This document shows, in pieces, positions 6,382 to 11,517 of a stretch of 11,517 bases of DNA (its first letter is position 1; every line of letters starts with the position of its first letter). The notes beneath the pieces are model-generated. The model ran no database searches. It was not told the origin of the DNA and was given only the letters and a program-made list of their open reading frames with translations. The position numbers and the translations under genes were made by a program. This DNA is from Smittium mucronatum (taxonomy: Eukaryota; Kickxellomycota; Harpellomycetes; Harpellales; Legeriomycetaceae): assembly GCA_001953115.1 (NCBI GenBank), contig LSSL01006512.1, positions 1-11,517 on the forward strand, in the 5' to 3' direction.

Positions 6382-9341
6382 CAAGTTGACGTAGTCTATA
6401 CTTTACACACTTACTGTGAATAAATGCTTTCATCAATGGTAGAAATCCCTGATAATTTTTCTACTTGAAAACTTGACATTTAAATTATCAATAATAGATA
6501 TATATTGAGTATATTTTTTATATTTGTTTTGGTCTATAAAACCATGAATTTTATTCAAAGATGATCCTAGGTTTTTTTTATAAAAAATTTCTAAGATTAA
6601 CTGTGATATCAGTACAATTTAATCTCGAAATTTTGTTTATTTTCATATGGATAGAGGAAAAAATGATGTTCTATTTTATGGAAAAAAACAATCAATTTAG
6701 ATCTAAAAATATAAATCATTATATACTTATTTTAAATTTTAAATTATTGTTATTATTAAGCATTTTTATTTTACAAATTCATTGATAAAAAAGATCTCTG
6801 ACATTATTATCAGTTTCATGTGATTTTTTTATAGATTTCTTCAATGTGAGAAATACTATATTACAAGCTATACATTACAACTACTTATCAGCTTATGCGT
6901 ACAGAATTTTCAAATAACATCTACTATTTGCCATAAAATCCACAGATACAATGAAAATATTTTCGCATGATTCAGTAACGTTTATTTTTGTTTTATGTAG
7001 CTCGCTGAACAAAAATTTCAAATGAAAACAAGTCTTTTTTATGTAAGAATAAGATCCATTGACCAGGGAATTTTTTGCTTTTTTAAAATGGTTAATTTGA
7101 AAATACTTTTTATAAAAACGGAGACTATAAAAAAGCTACGGATAAAATTCATTTTAATAATAATCACAAGTTAGAAAAAAAATTATCACGTGATTCAATA
7201 AAATTTTAAGACGTTTTACTTGAAAGATAGTTTAAAAAAGCATAAAAATAAAAAATCTCCAAAAGATCATATGAGTTCTTTAAAAATATATAATTAACCG
7301 TAAACAACAGCATTTTATCGGCTAAAATTACAATAAATATGTAGAAGCTTTTCACATTCAGAATTTTTTTTAGATTTTTGTTTATTCACTCATTTAGATC
7401 TAAAAAACTTAAACATTTTATAGCCTTTGAAAAATCTTTTTTTTAATATAAAGATTAATTTTTTTTACAATAATCAATGGCGAAAATGGAATATATTTTA
7501 CAAATACTCAAGAATTTTCAATAAATAACTTAGTTGGAATTTTTTATTCCGAAAATACTGTATCTTAACACTGATATTTATTTTAATTTTTTAGGAAGCT
7601 TTAGTCGATAACTACTCTGTTTTTTTTTGTAAATTTTTAAAATTCTTATAACCATTATCGCAAAGGTTAAATTTTTTTTTTTTTTAAATTTTTCAAATAG
7701 TAAAGATATATAATTCTTGTGTTTTATAAAGCTATACTAATAATATTGATAAAAATGGTACCATTTAATGGATAAATCCTTAGAAAAACGATTATTCGAT
7801 TCCAAATATTTGGTAAAAATAAATTGCACTCAAGTCTACCGAGCTTTTTTTTCTTCAAAAACTTTTATCGATCGGCCTGTATATTTTCACTTTAAAGTAA
7901 TTTTCAAATAATTTCTGTAATTATTATCTTTTTGATATATTGATAAATAATAGTGGGGATTTTTATTTTTATTTATGAAAAAAAAATCACAGAAATAAAG
8001 CTTTTAAAAGATAATTAGCTTTAAAAAAAAGTTTTTTTTTTTGTAACAACTAAAAAAATATTTGATAAAATATTGAATGATAAATAATTTAACATGGAAA
8101 TAACTAATTTATTAATGGATAATATAAGCATATTTTTTCGTGGGAAATCTAATCATTTTTTTCTATTATTTTTAAATAATAAAATCACTGGTCCTGGTTT
8201 TTTTCTCTAAAAAGATTAAAATATCATGTGCTGATTTTTTTTAGCACTGTTCATTAGAAATAAATTACTATATTTTGCTTATTTTTTTTGATAGACAGTT
8301 TACTAATGATTTTTTATCTTTCGCCAATTTATGGATAGTTTTATAAAATATAAATCTTATCCATTATGATTTTTTTTAAAAATATATTAAAACATATTTT
8401 AAATTTTGTATTTTCTGATTTCAACCCATGTTAAATATTTTTTAATTATTGGAAAATTATCAAATTTTTAAAAAATAGTTTATTAATGGTGCTAAAAATG
8501 CAACTGGGATATACCATAGTATTTAAAACAGTTTTAATTCGGAATTATTTTATTCTGCTATATAAAGACATAATCCATAATAAGATTATTTAAAATTATA
8601 TGAATAATTTTTTTTTAAAATTTTAATGTATTTTCATCTTTAATTTCTATCCAGTTTCACATTATTAAACATAATAAATGAAATAGGAATTTTTCGTATA
8701 AATACCGAAACAAGGTAAATCAAATAGTCTCTATTGATAATATAATATAATTATTGGGAAAAAAATTAGGGAATTATGACCGATAAAGTTAAGATATTTT
8801 ATATAATTACTTGATTTTAAATTTTATTTAAACACACTTATTTCAATAATGAGAAAAAAATTTAGAAAAAAATTTATTTAATAATTTAAATGAAAAAATA
8901 ACCAATATTATTAATATATTAAATAAAAATGCGAAATATTTTTAGGATGCGAAAAGTGAAGTAAGAATAAATAAAATGAGACTTACAATTATTATATATT
9001 TTCAAATTTATCCAAAATATGAATAAAATCTAACAGAAATATTTAACATTAATAGTCAAATTTTGATCTCAAATAGATTCAACGGAAAAAATCAATCTTG
9101 GGATTTATTTATAAAATTATTAATATTAAAAAAAAAATTTATAAATAGGGCAAATTTTTTTTCTTTTTAAAAGTGTTTATAATAAAAACATCTTATTAAT
9201 CGTTTATATATAATTTGTATAAACGTAAAAAAAAATTAGAGAGACAAATAATACAAAGTTTTTTATATACACTATTTAGTCGAATTTTACCCGGAAAAAA
9301 TGGATCGGTGAAAAAAAATAAACCAGATGTGCTATTCAGAA

Positions 9342-9356
9342 AATAATAATAATAAT
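9342..9356 (+). repeat. AAT microsatellite, five units
   Basis: (AAT)5, followed by an ATTATT that makes a short inverted extension. Similar four-unit AAT runs occur at 9975-9986 and 10314-10325. Confidence 0.8.
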
Positions 9357-10775
9357 AAATATTATTAAACATTTAAAAAATGGTAATTTGTATTTTTACA
9401 ATTAAAAAATCAAGTTTTAAATAGATTTGGAATTAAAGAAAATTAGTCTAAAAATAAATAAAAATCTTCTTCTAAAAAAGATTAATAATATTTAGCTTAA
9501 TTACAGAAAATCTAAAAAAAGAATCATATTTTTATTCAGTAAAAAAATTCATGTTGCTTATTAACTGTAGATTATCTCTTAACTAAGGTTGACTAAAATA
9601 AAAAGATTGGGTGAAATTGCTCTGAAATAGTGCTATCTATAAAACTGGAATTTATTGATTATAATAAATTAGCAAACCAGAATTCAATAATAAAACTCGT
9701 AAAATGTTAGTATGAATTGGAATATCTTTAATATTCTATGAAATTTGCATAGAATAAAAAAAAGGAAAAAAAATTATTTTGGTATTGATTTATATAATAA
9801 TGGTAACATTTATTTATGGGTATTTTTTTTAAATTTCATATTAAAAATTCAATTAAGTAGAATGAAAATTTTTATTAATCTTATTAATCTCAAAACAAAT
9901 TCAGTGAATCTAAAACTGGTTAAATATTTTTTTTCGCAATAAATTTATTAAATAATTCGAGCCTTATTGTGTATAATAATAATAATGTAAATATTTATTT
10001 TTAAAAAAACCCCTAAATTGGTTGATTTATTTTATTATTGTGAATTTTATTAAATAAAAGTAGATAAATATAATATATATTTTTTTAACTGGATTCATCA
10101 TTGGGTAATGAAGTTATAGTAAAAACTTTTTGGGCATATGCACGTAATACTGTTTTAAAGTTTTTTTAAAAAAGAATATAAAAAACGCAAATCTGAAAAA
10201 AAATGGGGCGAAAAATTAGTATTTTTTAACCACCAATGATATTTTCCCGATATATTTGATATAAAAAAACTTTTTCATGATTTTGTTTTAATTTTTTTAT
10301 CTTAAATGATTAAAATAATAATAATAAAGCCTTGAATTTTTCCCCAAAGAACTTTTATAAGACAAAAAAGGGTTTTAATAGAAAAAAATCTAAATCCATT
10401 TATTAATAAATAAACTCAAAGGCTGAATATATTATTAGAATAAAATTTACACTCAAATCCCTGAAATTTATCAAAGTTAATCCTTTTAAAAAAAATTTGT
10501 ATTATAATAATTAAAAATTGTCAAACTGATTAAATTTTTATAGTTTAGGCTGAATCAATTTTTAAATACAATAAAGCTAATAAAAACAGTATCTGAAGTT
10601 TATGAATATGGGATGTTAATACTATAATAATTTAATTCAATTTGAATAACTATGTAAATATATAGCTTCAAAAAAAATACAAACTATGAGCCAAACAGTT
10701 TTATTTGTAGAAAAAAAACTAATTGGTGGGGGTGTGAGGCTGCTCAATAGAAAAAAAAAAAAAATCGCTCAATCC

Positions 10776-10812
10776 ATAATATTTATTAAATTTATGAGGC
10801 CATAAATATTAT
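10776..10812. repeat. AT-rich inverted repeat
   Basis: Arms ATAATATTTAT (10776-10786) and ATAAATATTAT (10802-10812) are perfect complements, 11 bp each, around a 15-base loop. The loop region contains an alternative 6-bp stem (TTTATG, AGGC, CATAAA). The arms are pure A/T, so chance is hard to exclude. Confidence 0.45.
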
Positions 10813-11517
10813 AATAATTATATTTTCAGGTATCTGTGATTTATTTAGGAGTAATTTAAACTATAAAGAAAAAGCGATAAAACTTACAAAAAACTTTTTG
10901 TAAGCTGCTAAATTAGGAAAAAAGAATGTGTTTTTTGGCACAATAATGGATTGCTGGGGTATTCGGAAACCAATTATTTCAATTAATGGAATTTTTTTAT
11001 TCAAAGAAAAAATCATAAAATAATTTTTATATTGAAATAGTGGCAGATTAATTTTATAAAAAATATAAAAAGTCAAAAAATATTTATGATCTATGAGAAA
11101 TTTCGATCCTTTTAGAAAAAAATATAATGATAAATTTTTGGTATGTTAAATAGAAAATTGACGATTAAAAATATAATTCATAAAATAAAATGCTCAAAAA
11201 AATAGCACGCTAATTCTTTTTCTTGTATATCTTTGAAATTTTGCATTTTTTTAAATAAAAAATAAACATCAAAATTTTTTAATCTTTTTGGGGTTTTTAA
11301 AGAAGAAAAAATTACATAAATTTTGATTTAATATAAATGGTGTATTTTTATTCATTATTAGTCGGAGAATATTTAAAAATAACATGGTGAGAATTTTTCA
11401 TATAATTTTAAAATTAAAATACAGTAAAAATAAGGTGAATTTCCATTAATGAGAATATATGGGTCTTTCTGATTTGTATTCGTCCAATAAAATTAAATAA
11501 AGATTAATCAAAAATAT

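Larger units (their letters stand above)
3841..11517. other. Very AT-rich, gene-empty block
   Basis: About 7.7 kb at roughly 17% GC (sampled lines range from 10% to 28%), against about 35% to the left. All reading frames over 60 codons here are Lys/Asn/Ile/Phe/Leu/Tyr-rich, lack conserved motifs and occur about as often as expected by chance at this composition. I found no tRNA, rRNA, long terminal repeat, transposase or long tandem array. Contents are A/T homopolymers, T-A tract junctions (4116-6381), AAT microsatellites (9342-9356, 9975-9986, 10314-10325) and a few hairpins listed separately. Candidate explanations are an AT-rich isochore, pericentromeric or heterochromatic DNA, or long intergenic sequence of an extremely AT-rich genome. 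Confidence 0.6.

Noticed and set aside
4172..6785. Frames at 4172-4426 (minus), 4770-4955, 5324-5557 and 6561-6785 (plus)
   Set aside because: Lys/Asn/Ile/Phe-rich readings of homopolymer-filled AT DNA, with no motif and lengths expected by chance.
9745..11076. Frames at 9745-9942 (plus) and 10861-11076 (minus)
   Set aside because: The second contains a less biased stretch (IIGFRIPQQSIIVPKN), but at this composition about one 71-codon frame is expected by chance in the block, and no family is recognised.
1..11517. Bacterial endosymbiont or organellar origin
   Set aside because: The Nudix gene needs a GT-AG intron, genes are sparse, and there are no ribosome-binding-site-led operons or rRNA/tRNA genes. 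No CRISPR array, insertion sequence or viral gene was seen either.

Overview
The window reads as nuclear DNA of a low-GC eukaryote, most likely a fungus. The one clearly identifiable gene is a Nudix hydrolase of the yeast YJR142W / fungal Tnr3 N-terminal type (DUF4743 plus Nudix). Its reading frame is interrupted by a short GT-AG intron. A partial gene at the left edge also needs a GT-AG intron to make sense. Species cannot be fixed from the sequence; an AT-rich early-diverging fungal lineage is a guess.

Layout. Positions 1-446 (minus strand) hold the 5' part of an unrecognised gene that runs off the left edge. Positions about 450-2460 are intermediate in GC (by eye roughly 35%) and contain short open stretches that look coding but that I could not assemble into a gene. 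The best is a candidate terminal exon at 1236-1087 on the minus strand. A second block, at about 705-911, is open in the same codon register on both strands. Positions 2462-3582 (plus strand) hold the two-exon Nudix gene, the only confident protein assignment. A C-run and a small hairpin follow within 100 bases of its stop codon.

From about 3.84 kb to the right end (about 7.7 kb) the base composition falls to roughly 17% GC, estimated from sampled lines. I see no gene, tRNA or recognisable transposon there. What I see are A/T homopolymers, a run of T-tract/A-tract junctions, a strongly G-depleted stretch at 3961-4140, a perfect hairpin followed by a T-tract at 4735-4771, AAT microsatellites and an inverted repeat near 10.8 kb. 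This could be an AT-rich isochore, a centromere-like or heterochromatic block, or simply very long intergenic DNA.

There is no evidence that the genes work as a pathway. The Nudix protein is inferred to clear damaged thiamine diphosphate on its own. I did not find a clearly new biological system. The most useful leads are the hidden exons of the left third, the hairpin/T-tract at 4.74 kb, and the nature of the AT-rich block.
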